A stretch of DNA of 64,000 nucleotides, taken from positions 1-64,000 of the IMG/VR virus record IMGVR_UViG_3300043420_000984. The stretch is one strand, 5' to 3'. A program made the position numbers and the translations under genes. Every line of letters begins with the position of its first letter. The first letter of the stretch is position 1. The DNA is from a virus. This document shows, one piece after another, positions 50,336 to 58,273 of the stretch. The notes below the pieces were generated by a model. That model had not been told where the DNA came from. It worked only from the letters and a program-made list of their open reading frames with translations, and searched no databases.

Positions 50336-51427
50336 ATGTCTTTCGCAAAACCACCAGAAATTAAGCGAGTTATGTTTAATGACTGGGTAGATGAAAAAAA
50401 GTACAGAGTCAATCCAATTGAAAGACCATACAAGCAACGAGCAAAAAGAGCTGATGTAATTGAACGGTTCAATCCATGGCAGCCTACACATTATCTTGGA
50501 CACGCTACTATTCTTCAAAATGATGACGTTGATGAAGTCAGTGGTATAAAATATAAAAAAGGAACCATATTCAAATTGGATATGCACACCAGACCCCAAG
50601 TAATTATTAATGGGGATAGTGATGCAACTCCAGAACTAATTGATCAAAATGGCGGATTCATTATTTCCACGGAAAATGCTGATAGTATCAAGGATGTGAA
50701 GAGACAATATAAGCAGCATGATAGCTCAGAAGCAGTTGAGAAGAGATCTGATGCAATGTATTCTGCTTTCTTTTCCGCTTACTGCGATACTCTGATTCCA
50801 CAACCAGACAATCCTGCTTTTATGAAAGCTCAACCACTTTCATATGCCGCACACTACACATTTGGATGGGATCCAGTAGAAAGAACAGGATTCAAAACTG
50901 ACAGTGGATTGGATCAAGAAACTCTTTCTTATGCTGTAAAAGAGTTTATGCCTTACTTTGATAAACTTGATAACATCACCTTTAATACTAAGAAGATGTC
51001 ATCAAAAAATGATGCAGCACATGTTTATTCTTGCATCAAATGGGATAGTTGGTTGTATTTTGCCAGTTTGATGACTGGTCATTATCATAACTGGTCTCCT
51101 GCTTGGTATCATACAGTTTTAAAGATCAACGATTGTGATCTGTCTGGTTTAGATCTTACTGGAAAAAAAGGATCTACAGCACTTGCTCTCCTCTGCCGCG
51201 AATGGGATCAAACTAATGGTGTTCCAGCACATCCAGACAAGCGTTTGAACAAAGGACAATTAGGTAGTGCTTTGATCGATCAATTGTTCTTTCTATTTGA
51301 TACTTCTATCAATGAACCCAACAAAAGATTTAAGAGTATTTCATCTGAAAGTGCTGGTTATTTTGATAATTTCTATAAATTCAGGTTGAACAAAGGTAGG
51401 AAGAATAATCTCTCGTTTTTCTTTTGA
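50336..51427 (+). CDS. Unknown 363 aa protein with its own promoter
   Basis: No family recognised. Lysine-rich N-terminus (MSFAKPPEIKRVMFNDWVDE), tryptophan/histidine-rich middle (TGHYHNWSPAWYHTVLKIND) and a C-terminus ending NKGRKNNLSFFF. It has a near-consensus promoter, a stable leader hairpin and a strong ribosome site (TAAGGAGA), then a terminator, so it forms a single-gene unit probably expressed strongly and early. Confidence 0.6.
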   Translation: MSFAKPPEIKRVMFNDWVDEKKYRVNPIERPYKQRAKRADVIERFNPWQPTHYLGHATILQNDDVDEVSGIKYKKGTIFKLDMHTRPQVIINGDSDATPELIDQNGGFIISTENADSIKDVKRQYKQHDSSEAVEKRSDAMYSAFFSAYCDTLIPQPDNPAFMKAQPLSYAAHYTFGWDPVERTGFKTDSGLDQETLSYAVKEFMPYFDKLDNITFNTKKMSSKNDAAHVYSCIKWDSWLYFASLMTGHYHNWSPAWYHTVLKINDCDLSGLDLTGKKGSTALALLCREWDQTNGVPAHPDKRLNKGQLGSALIDQLFFLFDTSINEPNKRFKSISSESAGYFDNFYKFRLNKGRKNNLSFFF

Positions 51428-51430
51428 TGT

Positions 51431-51486
51431 GACACTTTGAGAAGTGGCACAGGGGTCCTCGTGACCCCTTTTTTATGCTCTATACT
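51431..51486 (+). promoter_or_regulatory. Terminator/promoter cassette
   Basis: Motif 51431-51453 (GACACTTTGAGAAGTGG then CACAGG), hairpin AGGGGTC (51451-51457)/GACCCCT (51463-51469) with a T-run, then -10 TATACT (51481-51486). Confidence 0.7.
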
Positions 51487-51510
51487 ACTAAGGTAATCGA
51501 GAGACACCCC

Positions 51511-51732
51511 ATGCAACTGGTCCAAGGCGCAATGCAAGTTGATTTCTATCCTGCTGCTGGATTGACTGGTAAGTTCGTTCAAGTAACTTCTTTTGACGGT
51601 AAAGAAATGAGTGAGCGTCTGATCTCCAAGAAAGATATGGAGTATGAAGCAGACTCTCGTATTAACACTTATGGTTACAAAGTGACCAAGTTTCACACTT
51701 TCCCCCGTGTTAAAGTTATGGTGTGCTGCTGA
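51511..51732 (+). CDS. Small hypothetical protein
   Basis: 73 aa from ATG 51511 (MQLVQGAMQVDFYPAAGLTG), first gene after the cassette promoter. Beta-rich; no family. Its stop overlaps the next start (TGATG). Confidence 0.6.
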   Translation: MQLVQGAMQVDFYPAAGLTGKFVQVTSFDGKEMSERLISKKDMEYEADSRINTYGYKVTKFHTFPRVKVMVCC

Positions 51733-51917
51733 TGTTTGCTCTCATTCTCGCCACAGTTACTGCTTATCAAGATCCTTATGTTGCACCCGAGTTTGTACGT
51801 CGTCATTGCGCTGCTGTCGTTGGTATTCCTTATGCTTCCGACAACTTCACAGAAGAAGAATGGTTTGAATTCGTGGGATGCGTCCGTCGTCATTTAGATA
51901 CTCAGATTGATGTTTGA
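51732..51917 (+). CDS. Small possibly exported protein
   Basis: 61 aa; a short hydrophobic start (MFALILATVTAYQ) could be a signal peptide, followed by an acidic domain with two cysteines. Function unknown. Confidence 0.55.
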   Translation: MFALILATVTAYQDPYVAPEFVRRHCAAVVGIPYASDNFTEEEWFEFVGCVRRHLDTQIDV

Positions 51918-52194
51918 ATTCCCATATAAACCACCTAAAGGATACACCTATGAGATCATGCCTCATAAGCGCAATGTTCTTTCTATTTGGATCTGTAACC
52001 ACGGTAAGTTTAGCTATACTGATGATACCCCAGTTAAGTCAATCTGGGGATTTTATAATACAAAAACCAATCAATACATTGCACCAGTTAATTCATCAAC
52101 ACCAGGAGAAGTGGTAGAATTTGATGCCACAACTCCCTACAGCGCCATGCAGATCCTGAAACCGCTGCGCCCCAGCGTCCTATCGTTCTGCTAG
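51910..52194 (+). CDS. Conserved small cyanophage protein
   Basis: 94 aa from ATG 51910. FPYKPPKGYTYEI and SIWGFYNTKTNQYIAPVNSS belong to a small family I recall from many cyanomyoviruses. Function unknown. Confidence 0.65.
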   Translation: MFEFPYKPPKGYTYEIMPHKRNVLSIWICNHGKFSYTDDTPVKSIWGFYNTKTNQYIAPVNSSTPGEVVEFDATTPYSAMQILKPLRPSVLSFC

Positions 52195-52262
52195 AGGCAC
52201 CTAGGAGCGCCTGTAACCCCCCTCTGACCGTTATGACCTATCTTTGCCCCTCTGTCGTCACC

Positions 52263-52427
52263 ATGGCGACCCTAGACACGCAGCAGCTCCAGTTCCTGAT
52301 CGACCTGATGTGGGGGCACGATCCCAAGGATACCAGGAAACTGGCGAAGCACCATGGCGTTGATGAGATCAAGCTCCTGTGCCAGTTGGCAGAGTGTCTC
52401 AACAACGCCCTTGCTGAGCTCGACTGA
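52263..52427 (+). CDS. Small helical hypothetical protein
   Basis: 54 aa from ATG 52263 (MATLDTQQLQFLIDLMWGHD); an ATG at 52233 would add ten residues. The start choice is uncertain because neither has a clear ribosome site. GC-rich compared with the fibre genes. Confidence 0.5.
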   Translation: MATLDTQQLQFLIDLMWGHDPKDTRKLAKHHGVDEIKLLCQLAECLNNALAELD

Positions 52428-52430
52428 CCC

Positions 52431-52436
52431 TATACT
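52431..52436 (+). promoter_or_regulatory. -10 box TATACT
   Basis: TATACTACTAAGGTA here repeats the sequence after the -10 at 51481 (TATACTACTAAGGTAA), and a GCCCC-ATG context follows in both. No hairpin or 23 bp motif is visible here. Confidence 0.5.
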
Positions 52437-52461
52437 ACTAAGGTACTCAAGGGAACGCCCC

Positions 52462-52665
52462 ATGATCAAAGACCTCCCCGCTGAGATCTACGACATCTGC
52501 CCCAATACTGGTATGCCTCTCTTTCCTGGTCAATCTCCTATGACACAAGAAGAGATTGATGAGTTTCATCGTGTTTGTGAGATGACTGAGGAAGAATACT
52601 ACATGTATTGGAATGAGGGTGAAGACCACGCTCAAGATGCTATGTGGCATGAATCTCACAATTGA
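52462..52665 (+). CDS. Small acidic hypothetical protein
   Basis: 67 aa from ATG 52462 (MIKDLPAEIYDICPNTGMPL); strongly acidic C-terminal half. First gene after the -10 box at 52431. Confidence 0.6.
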   Translation: MIKDLPAEIYDICPNTGMPLFPGQSPMTQEEIDEFHRVCEMTEEEYYMYWNEGEDHAQDAMWHESHN

Positions 52666-52667
52666 TT

Positions 52668-52817
52668 ATGAAAACAACTTACATCTTTCTCGCGGTTATT
52701 GCCATTATCATGTATAATGGCATGTTGATCAACCGCGACAAACAACTATTTGAAGCATACGATAAAGTATGCGCTGAACTTCCCAAACCCCATCCTGATT
52801 GCCGTTACTCCAAATGA
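52668..52817 (+). CDS. Small single-span membrane protein
   Basis: 49 aa; residues 4-20 (TYIFLAVIAIIMYNGML) are a membrane helix, followed by a charged tail with two cysteines. Confidence 0.6.
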   Translation: MKTTYIFLAVIAIIMYNGMLINRDKQLFEAYDKVCAELPKPHPDCRYSK

Positions 52818-52942
52818 CACCTGATACTTACAGTTTTGCTGGTGATGCTACCACCTTCCTTGGTCTGGTTGGTGTGGTTTCGTCGCTTGTTATTATTGTT
52901 ACTGCTTTCCGCCGCTTTTACACTTCCCCCTTGAACAAATGA
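52814..52942 (+). CDS. Small single-span membrane protein
   Basis: 42 aa with one membrane helix (FLGLVGVVSSLVIIVTAF). Starts in an ATGA overlap with the previous gene. Confidence 0.6.
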   Translation: MTPDTYSFAGDATTFLGLVGVVSSLVIIVTAFRRFYTSPLNK

Positions 52943-53088
52943 TTGAAGAAGTTATGCTTGACCGTCAGATCCTAGAACAACTGGATCGCTATGATATTTC
53001 CCTAGGATGGGATGACGAACTGCCTGATCTGGATACCGAGTGGGCAGTTGAACAACTGTCACAGGAGGCCCTCCTGCTCCTGTCCTGA
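52939..53088 (+). CDS. Small acidic hypothetical protein
   Basis: 49 aa (MIEEVMLDRQILEQLDRYDI). The 23 bp cassette motif overlaps its last codons, so WAVEQLSQEALLL is partly dictated by the regulatory DNA. Confidence 0.55.
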   Translation: MIEEVMLDRQILEQLDRYDISLGWDDELPDLDTEWAVEQLSQEALLLLS

Positions 53089-53099
53089 TCCTCTATACT
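53043..53099 (+). promoter_or_regulatory. Cassette promoter
   Basis: Motif 53043-53065 (ends TTGAACAACTGTCACAGG), hairpin CAGGAG (53062-53067)/CTCCTG (53071-53076) without a T-run, -10 TATACT (53094-53099). Confidence 0.62.
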
Positions 53100-53126
53100 G
53101 ATTACATCAGCGAAAGACACCGCACC

Positions 53127-53492
53127 ATGATCTCCCTGCCCAACCCCACCTTCGCCCAGTTCCAAGCAGAGCAAGACGCTCGCAACACTATCCAACTGAA
53201 CATCGTCAAGTATGGTCTGATGCTGTGTGATGCTCTCCAGCAAGATGCTCCTGATGGTTACACTTACGCTCTGGATTCTTCTGGTCGTAAGTATCACAAA
53301 GTCTTCATGTATATTGATGGTAAGCGTAGCAGCATCCACGCTTTCATTGACAAGAAGACTGGTGAAGTCTACAAACCTGCTAGTCTCAAAGCGCCTGCCA
53401 AGGGTGTTCGTTACAACGTTCTCTCTATTTCTTCCCGCGAAGAGATGTTTGAGAAGTGTGACTGGGCGGGTGGTTATCTTTACATGCGTTGA
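53127..53492 (+). CDS. Hypothetical protein
   Basis: 121 aa. Beta-rich middle (YHKVFMYIDGKRSSIHAFID, then KTGEVYKPAS) resembling small conserved cyanophage proteins of unknown role. First gene after a cassette promoter. Confidence 0.65.
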   Translation: MISLPNPTFAQFQAEQDARNTIQLNIVKYGLMLCDALQQDAPDGYTYALDSSGRKYHKVFMYIDGKRSSIHAFIDKKTGEVYKPASLKAPAKGVRYNVLSISSREEMFEKCDWAGGYLYMR

Positions 53493-53545
53493 CATTCCGC
53501 CCCTCACCTGCTAAATTACTACAGAGTTCAATCGCTTTCACTCCC

Positions 53546-53773
53546 ATGTTTTACATCGTTACTGGTGGTACTGCTTACGCCATGGATCATTCCACGGATG
53601 TTATGTACGGCATGACCTGTTTTGACGACAATACGGTTGATGTTGATGACTGCTTCGAGATCGACTATGATAGCATGGATAATGATGAACGTGAATATGT
53701 CGCTCATGTGGCGTATCACCTTCAGCAGATTGCTAAGTTGACCGAAGAGCACCGTGAGGTATTTGTCAAATGA
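53546..53773 (+). CDS. Small acidic hypothetical protein
   Basis: 75 aa from ATG 53546 (MFYIVTGGTAYAMDHSTDVM). Overlaps the next start. No family. Confidence 0.58.
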   Translation: MFYIVTGGTAYAMDHSTDVMYGMTCFDDNTVDVDDCFEIDYDSMDNDEREYVAHVAYHLQQIAKLTEEHREVFVK

Positions 53774-54018
53774 ATTTACTACAGGATTACATCAGGGATT
53801 TCATAGAACCCTATCCCAATCGTTACACGATGGGTGAGTACGAGACCCGTGTTCGCCCCAAATCTACTCTAGATGACGATGGGGTAGCTAAGTTCTGGCG
53901 TCTGTTCGCTAAGTTTCCCAACGATTTTGCCGCTGCTGCAGTTTCGCTGCTTCCTCGTGATGTAGAATTCATCCAGTACGACCACCTCAACAACATCCTT
54001 TTCCTGAAAAAACTATGA
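53770..54018 (+). CDS. Hypothetical protein
   Basis: 82 aa (MNLLQDYIRDFIEPYPNRYT). Four-base overlaps with both neighbours. Confidence 0.6.
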   Translation: MNLLQDYIRDFIEPYPNRYTMGEYETRVRPKSTLDDDGVAKFWRLFAKFPNDFAAAAVSLLPRDVEFIQYDHLNNILFLKKL

Positions 54019-54245
54019 ACGAAATTCAACGCCTCTCTGCCCAACGTGATGACATCTACGATTGGGCATGTGATCGCTTTCAGGAATTGTTGGCGGCGGA
54101 AGATCATGATGGTGCTTTATCTATTGCTGATGAGTTTTTTGAGTGGTTGGACCCCGAACAACTGGAAGACGAACCTATTCACTACTATGACGAACGAGAA
54201 CTCATCCAACTCCACTACGAACTCTATCAGCAGCGAAATGCGTAG
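54015..54245 (+). CDS. Hypothetical acidic protein
   Basis: 76 aa, helical and acidic (IADEFFEWLDPEQLEDEPIH). Coupled by overlap to its neighbours. Confidence 0.6.
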   Translation: MNEIQRLSAQRDDIYDWACDRFQELLAAEDHDGALSIADEFFEWLDPEQLEDEPIHYYDERELIQLHYELYQQRNA

Positions 54246-54351
54246 TTTGATCCTAGATTACATGACAGCGTACAATTCTGATAATTACGTATTGGCAGAA
54301 ACTCTGCTACAAAAAATCAAGCAGATGAGGAAAAATGAAAGTAACGATTGA
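54238..54351 (+). CDS. Very short hypothetical protein
   Basis: 37 aa (MRSLILDYMTAYNSDNYVLA, then LLQKIKQMRK), filling the gap between two overlapping genes. Confidence 0.5.
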   Translation: MRSLILDYMTAYNSDNYVLAETLLQKIKQMRKNESND

Positions 54352-54505
54352 ACTAGGTCCCGATCTCCAACTAGAATATCAGTCCTGGTTGGACGTAAAA
54401 GAAAGTCTTGGTATTGATCGTAGCATCAACAACTTTCTGTACTACACTTACAACTTTGGTACGTTTGCCAATCCTAAGAACCCTGACGAAAACCAAGATG
54501 AATGA
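54335..54505 (+). CDS. Small hypothetical protein
   Basis: 56 aa (MKVTIELGPDLQLEYQSWLD). Starts inside the preceding gene; no family. Confidence 0.55.
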   Translation: MKVTIELGPDLQLEYQSWLDVKESLGIDRSINNFLYYTYNFGTFANPKNPDENQDE

Positions 54506-54588
54506 GAAAACATGTTGTAAAATCTCTCGCTTCGCCATGGTTTATAGTTGAGACATTTTTAGCACACTACTTACAGAAATGGAGAAAC

Positions 54589-54885
54589 ATGATTGATGTC
54601 AAACAAGAAGACGACGGCACCCTCACCATCAGCTGGGACGAAAACGACCCTCAAGAAAGCATCCTCAACACCTGGACCGAAGAAGACTTCATCAACGCAA
54701 TCCAAGACAAATGCAAGTCTCTCCAAGAACTTGGAGAAGCTGACAACGCAACCGAAGCGGTCAACCAAGTCACAGACTACTTCATCGACCAAACCCCAGA
54801 GGAAGTCCAGCAAGACATCCGCAACGCCCAAGAGTTCATCGAAAAGAAAGAATACAAGTCCACAGGAGCTCGTCTATTCTTCTGA
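54589..54885 (+). CDS. Hypothetical acidic protein
   Basis: 98 aa from ATG 54589, with GGAG just upstream; an ATG at 54502 overlapping the previous stop would add 29 residues. DDGTLTISWDENDPQESILN and a glutamate-rich helix (TPEEVQQDIRNAQEFIEKK). The +1 frame is also open through its whole length. Confidence 0.6.
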   Translation: MIDVKQEDDGTLTISWDENDPQESILNTWTEEDFINAIQDKCKSLQELGEADNATEAVNQVTDYFIDQTPEEVQQDIRNAQEFIEKKEYKSTGARLFF

Positions 54886-54892
54886 TCTGAAC

Positions 54893-55033
54893 TTGTTTCC
54901 CTATGTCGATACATTCCCGTATCGCCTAGAGGACAAGACCGAAAAGAAAACCTGTTACTTCCAAACTGAAAGCCATGCTCGAAAGTACATTGACCGATAC
55001 AAACCTGAATACCAACTATACTGTTTTGCTTGA
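54893..55033 (+). CDS. Small protein with YPYRLEDK-type fold, start uncertain
   Basis: 46 aa if started at TTG 54893 (FPYVDTFPYRLEDKTEKKTC, then ESHARKYIDRYK). I recall similar short cyanophage proteins. No ATG lies close upstream in this frame; the frame is open back to ATG 54596, across the preceding gene, with a serine/threonine/lysine-rich stretch that may be only a shifted-codon artefact. Confidence 0.5.
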   Translation: MFPYVDTFPYRLEDKTEKKTCYFQTESHARKYIDRYKPEYQLYCFA

Positions 55034-55178
55034 GGAAGACGGAGATGATCTCATTCTCCCTATTCCCGATGAGATCCTTGATCAACTGGGTTGGGATGAC
55101 GGTTGCCTACTAGATTGGAGTGTTGATGAGGTAAATAATACTATTATCATCAGCAAGGTGAACGAGGAGGTGATGTAA
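54975..55178 (+). CDS. AbrB/MazE-like swapped-hairpin protein
   Basis: 67 aa; DLILPIPDEILDQLGWDDGC with a closing IIISK strand is the pattern of AbrB/SpoVT-type DNA-binding domains (beta strand, helix, GW.eGD). Could be a small transcription regulator or an antitoxin-like protein; no toxin gene is evident beside it. Confidence 0.6.
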   Translation: MLESTLTDTNLNTNYTVLLEEDGDDLILPIPDEILDQLGWDDGCLLDWSVDEVNNTIIISKVNEEVM

Positions 55179-55179
55179 T

Positions 55180-55572
55180 TTGGGTATGTTCGACTATTTC
55201 AGATCATCTTATGACCTGGGACCACAACTAACAAACGTGGAGTGTCAAACCAAAGATATTGAAGATGGATATAGTGGCACCATGTCACAATACTGGTTGT
55301 CACCCGATGGTTATCTGTATGTGGTAGACTACTCCAACACTCAGGATCTCAAGATGTACGAGCCAGGAGATCCTGAGTATAATGCTGAACGATCCTGGTT
55401 GAATTTTGCCTGGATACCAAACGGCAACCACGGAAAAATTAGAGTACATGCCCTCACCAAATATGTTGAAGTCTATACATCAGCATGGGGAGGAGCATGG
55501 GAAGACTGGCCTCGTGCTAAACTACACTTCAAGTACGGTAAGTTACAAGACTATGAGCTTATTACGCGCTAG
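55180..55572 (+). CDS. Conserved cyanophage protein (MGMFDYF family)
   Basis: 130 aa. I choose TTG 55180 because AGGAGG (55165-55170) sits nine bases upstream and homologues I recall begin MGMFDY; ATG 55186 is too far from that site. Contains YVEVYTSAWGGAWEDWPRAK. Function unknown. Confidence 0.62.
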   Translation: MGMFDYFRSSYDLGPQLTNVECQTKDIEDGYSGTMSQYWLSPDGYLYVVDYSNTQDLKMYEPGDPEYNAERSWLNFAWIPNGNHGKIRVHALTKYVEVYTSAWGGAWEDWPRAKLHFKYGKLQDYELITR

Positions 55573-55861
55573 ACACCGTGAAGACTTCGGACATGAGTGG
55601 TACGTTCAAATCCTAAACACAGGTAAGCATGTACCTAGACCATTCAAAGATATGTCCCTGTTACAACTGTCTGTATCATGGAATGATTATCCTAGTTGGC
55701 CCTACCTACAGATCAAATCTGGAACTGGTAGTCTATTGAGTATCCTGTTCTGGGCTTACAAACTAGGATTTGATATTGGATTTATTGAGCGCACCTGGGA
55801 TTGGGGGCGCGTTGACAATTTGACTAATGACCCTGATTTTATTAGAATAGAGGATTGCTAA
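55553..55861 (+). CDS. Hypothetical protein
   Basis: 102 aa from ATG 55553, overlapping the previous gene by 20 bases. Basic start, tryptophan-rich (FIERTWDWGRVDNL). Confidence 0.55.
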   Translation: MSLLRARHREDFGHEWYVQILNTGKHVPRPFKDMSLLQLSVSWNDYPSWPYLQIKSGTGSLLSILFWAYKLGFDIGFIERTWDWGRVDNLTNDPDFIRIEDC

Positions 55862-56259
55862 TGGCACAAGATAACACTATTCGTAACTTTGGTATTGTTG
55901 GGGTATCCTTTCTGGTATCCCTGTTTGTGATTAGTTCTATTATAGGACCAATCTACAACGTCTGGGCTCAGTCTCTTGATGGTAAGGCAGAGCTACAGAA
56001 AGCAGAATACACTCGCCAGGTTGCTGTGCTTGAAGCACAAGCAAAGAAAGATAGTGCTCAGCAACTTGCTGATGCTGAAATTATCCGTGCTCAAGGTGTG
56101 GCAAAAGCAAACTCTATCATCGGTGAGAGTCTGAAGGACAATCCTGCTTATCTTCAGTATCTGTGGATTACCGAGGGTGAGAAAGATTCTAACCGCACGG
56201 TGTATATGGTCCCCAGCAATGGTGGCGCTCCAGTTCCTACATTTGATATTCAAAAATGA
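55861..56259 (+). CDS. Membrane-anchored protein with SPFH/prohibitin-like coiled coil
   Basis: 132 aa. A membrane helix at about 12-32 (VGVSFLVSLFVISSIIGPIY) is followed by an alanine/glutamine-rich coiled coil (QAKKDSAQQLADAEIIRAQG) and NPAYLQYLWI, which resemble the C-terminal part of prohibitin/stomatin proteins. The SPFH domain itself is missing. Starts in a TAATG overlap. Confidence 0.6.
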   Translation: MAQDNTIRNFGIVGVSFLVSLFVISSIIGPIYNVWAQSLDGKAELQKAEYTRQVAVLEAQAKKDSAQQLADAEIIRAQGVAKANSIIGESLKDNPAYLQYLWITEGEKDSNRTVYMVPSNGGAPVPTFDIQK

Positions 56260-56624
56260 CCTTCAGTAGAGCAGTGCTTGGTACAGCAAATAAGAAAACC
56301 AAACTCAGTTGGTGGGACTATTGGATCAACCACTGCTGGATGACTGGTTGGCAGAGCATCAGGCACTCATTCTACAACTGGGCTGACCTGATGACTGGTA
56401 ACTGGAAAGATTACGGTCTCATGTTTTATGATGATCCTTTTGAAGAGTGTCGTGATTGCTTCTGGTCTTACCTTGGTGAGGATGACACTCTACCGAAAGA
56501 GTTTTTAGAGCATCTACAAGAACTGGTAGATCGTATTGAGCGTGGTGAAGAGAAACTCATCCCCATGGATGAAGTCATGAAAAATCTTAGAGAAGATGAT
56601 GAACCTCCCAGTATTTCTGAATAG
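56256..56624 (+). CDS. Tryptophan-rich hypothetical protein
   Basis: 122 aa; N-terminal half rich in Trp and aromatic residues (LSWWDYWINHCWMTGWQSIR), C-terminal half acidic and helical. No family. Confidence 0.6.
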   Translation: MTFSRAVLGTANKKTKLSWWDYWINHCWMTGWQSIRHSFYNWADLMTGNWKDYGLMFYDDPFEECRDCFWSYLGEDDTLPKEFLEHLQELVDRIERGEEKLIPMDEVMKNLREDDEPPSISE

Positions 56625-56808
56625 ATTAGTAATTGGATCTAAATTGATTAGACACACTCCATTCTGGTGGTGGTACAGGTTGATCTCACATGAAGGATTT
56701 CGCTTTGATGATTATCATGTGTGGAGAGAGTTCTGGCATTCACTCAATCATGGATGGCAGCACATGGAATATGTAAATGAGTTTGAAACGTTCTGGGGCA
56801 AGCGATGA
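56596..56808 (+). CDS. Tryptophan-rich small hypothetical protein
   Basis: 70 aa (TPFWWWYRLISHEGFRFDDY). It shares aromatic, His-rich character with the preceding gene, which it overlaps by 29 bases. Confidence 0.55.
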   Translation: MMNLPVFLNRLVIGSKLIRHTPFWWWYRLISHEGFRFDDYHVWREFWHSLNHGWQHMEYVNEFETFWGKR

Positions 56809-56999
56809 AGGAATTTCCCGACAAACTAGACCTCAGAATTATGTGGACGGTAGCCACATCGACCAGTATCGAAACTGGCACACCTGCCTACGAAGGCTTC
56901 GCCAGGATGCTGTATGATTACATCACAGACAAAAAACCCCTCGTTGAACTGAACTATGACCTCTATCCGTCAGAAACAAGCACTGATCAAGAAACTTGA
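56805..56999 (+). CDS. Small hypothetical protein
   Basis: 64 aa (MKEFPDKLDLRIMWTVATST). Overlaps both neighbours; no motif. Confidence 0.5.
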   Translation: MKEFPDKLDLRIMWTVATSTSIETGTPAYEGFARMLYDYITDKKPLVELNYDLYPSETSTDQET

Positions 57000-57231
57000 G
57001 AATGCTTACAAAACATGCTTTGATTGTGGACGAACCTATGGTGTTTATTCTGTAGGTTGTTCTTCTGTTTATGAAGCAGTCTGTGATGTATGTGGAGAAA
57101 CTAAACCTATTACTGAAACACGAGACTTTGGTTATTTCATCACAGGTATTCGCAAACTCAAAATGGAGGTTCTGAATGAAAAGAGTAACAGTAAGACCAA
57201 AAAGCAAAAAGGCCAAGAACCGCCTTTGTAA
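56956..57231 (+). CDS. Zinc-ribbon-like protein
   Basis: 91 aa with CFDCG and CDVCGETKP, two CxxC pairs about 28 residues apart, a likely zinc ribbon. Basic lysine-rich C-terminus (SNSKTKKQKGQ). May bind nucleic acid. Confidence 0.6.
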   Translation: MTSIRQKQALIKKLENAYKTCFDCGRTYGVYSVGCSSVYEAVCDVCGETKPITETRDFGYFITGIRKLKMEVLNEKSNSKTKKQKGQEPPL

Positions 57232-57370
57232 TATCATGGACAACAATCCTATTTGTATTGTTGAACAGGACAAAGGCGATGGTATGATGTTCCTTGCATC
57301 TGAAAACAAAAAATACTTCTTCTGGGTTAATGTAAATGATTTCTGGGAGTGTGACTGGGAAGTGCTATGA
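57176..57370 (+). CDS. Small hypothetical protein
   Basis: 64 aa, basic start (MKRVTVRPKSKKAKNRLCNI) and beta-rich end (YFFWVNVNDFWECDWEVL). Overlaps the zinc-ribbon gene by 56 bases. Confidence 0.6.
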   Translation: MKRVTVRPKSKKAKNRLCNIMDNNPICIVEQDKGDGMMFLASENKKYFFWVNVNDFWECDWEVL

Positions 57371-57546
57371 AACCTAAAACTCGTGTCATCTTGGAGATGG
57401 CAATTGAACAAGGCATACAACGTGGTTGGCGTCTTGCTCACAAGCATATGGATAATCCCCAAGAATATGTCATCGTTGAGCGGATTAACTTTGCTGTGAT
57501 GGAACAAATCTACGAATACTTTACTTTTGACGACGAGGATCTATGA
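57367..57546 (+). CDS. Small helical hypothetical protein
   Basis: 59 aa (VILEMAIEQGIQRGWRLAHK), coupled by overlap to both neighbours. No family. Confidence 0.58.
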   Translation: MKPKTRVILEMAIEQGIQRGWRLAHKHMDNPQEYVIVERINFAVMEQIYEYFTFDDEDL

Positions 57547-57818
57547 GTTTTAGCAAGACTATTTCTGTGTTTGCCGCACTCGCTAGCATCTTTGGTGCTG
57601 GAGCTGCTGGATGGAAACTGTCTCAAGAAAATCAAACCAAACCTGTGGAAGTACAACAAGATATATCTGTATTTGAGAATAAGATCAACGAACTTGAAAA
57701 GAAACTAGAAGAAGCAGAAAAACCACAAGAACAACCTGTGATCGTGCAGCAACCTCAACCGCAGATCCTACCACCTCTCCCCCCTATGCCCGAACCCAAA
57801 CCAGGAGAGTTTGAGTGA
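57543..57818 (+). CDS. Small membrane-anchored, proline-rich spanin-like protein
   Basis: 91 aa: hydrophobic N-terminus (VFAALASIFGAGAAGWKL), coiled coil (FENKINELEKKLEEAEKP), then a proline-rich tail (ILPPLPPMPEPKPG). The layout recalls inner-membrane lysis or anchor proteins, but this is a guess. The stop codon lies in the next cassette. Confidence 0.55.
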   Translation: MSFSKTISVFAALASIFGAGAAGWKLSQENQTKPVEVQQDISVFENKINELEKKLEEAEKPQEQPVIVQQPQPQILPPLPPMPEPKPGEFE

Positions 57819-57872
57819 CACTCTGACAACTGGCACACCACCCCATGAGGCAGGGGGGTTTCGCCTTATAAT
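57817..57872 (+). promoter_or_regulatory. Terminator/promoter cassette
   Basis: Motif 57817-57839 (GACACTCTGACAACTGGCAC...), a C-run/G-run hairpin (CCACCCC with GGGGGG), then -10 TATAAT (57867-57872), 24 bases before the next start. Confidence 0.62.
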
Positions 57873-57895
57873 AAACACATCAACCAAGGCACTCC

Positions 57896-58066
57896 ATGAC
57901 TGACCGCCTCCAGCAGATCCTCAACCGCCCTGAAGACCGTGCTCGCTATGCTCTCCAGTTCTACTACGATTTCATGGATCCTAAGATGAATGAGAAGGCG
58001 CTCAACCGCTTCCAAGAGTTCCTGGATGTGATTGAGTACAACGTTGAACCCTACGAACTTTACTGA
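57896..58066 (+). CDS. Small hypothetical protein
   Basis: 56 aa (MTDRLQQILNRPEDRARYAL), helical, first gene after a cassette promoter. Confidence 0.6.
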   Translation: MTDRLQQILNRPEDRARYALQFYYDFMDPKMNEKALNRFQEFLDVIEYNVEPYELY

Positions 58067-58069
58067 ACT

Positions 58070-58273
58070 ATGTCTAACTCTTCTTCCTCTTCCTCCAGCG
58101 GCATCGGTTTCCCTGGTCTGCTGACTGTTCTCTTCATCGGTCTGAAACTCACAGGCCATATTACCTGGAGCTGGTGGTGGGTGCTGTCTCCCCTGTGGAT
58201 TAGTGCTCTGCTTGCTATTGCTATTCTTGGATTTGCTTTGATCATTCTTCTCATTCAAGGTGCTTTCAAATGA
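58070..58273 (+). CDS. Two-span membrane protein
   Basis: 67 aa. Serine-rich start (MSNSSSSSSSG), then helices at about 12-30 (FPGLLTVLFIGLKLTG) and 38-63 (WISALLAIAILGFALIILLI). Similar small membrane proteins occur in many T4-like phages; role unknown. Confidence 0.65.
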   Translation: MSNSSSSSSSGIGFPGLLTVLFIGLKLTGHITWSWWWVLSPLWISALLAIAILGFALIILLIQGAFK

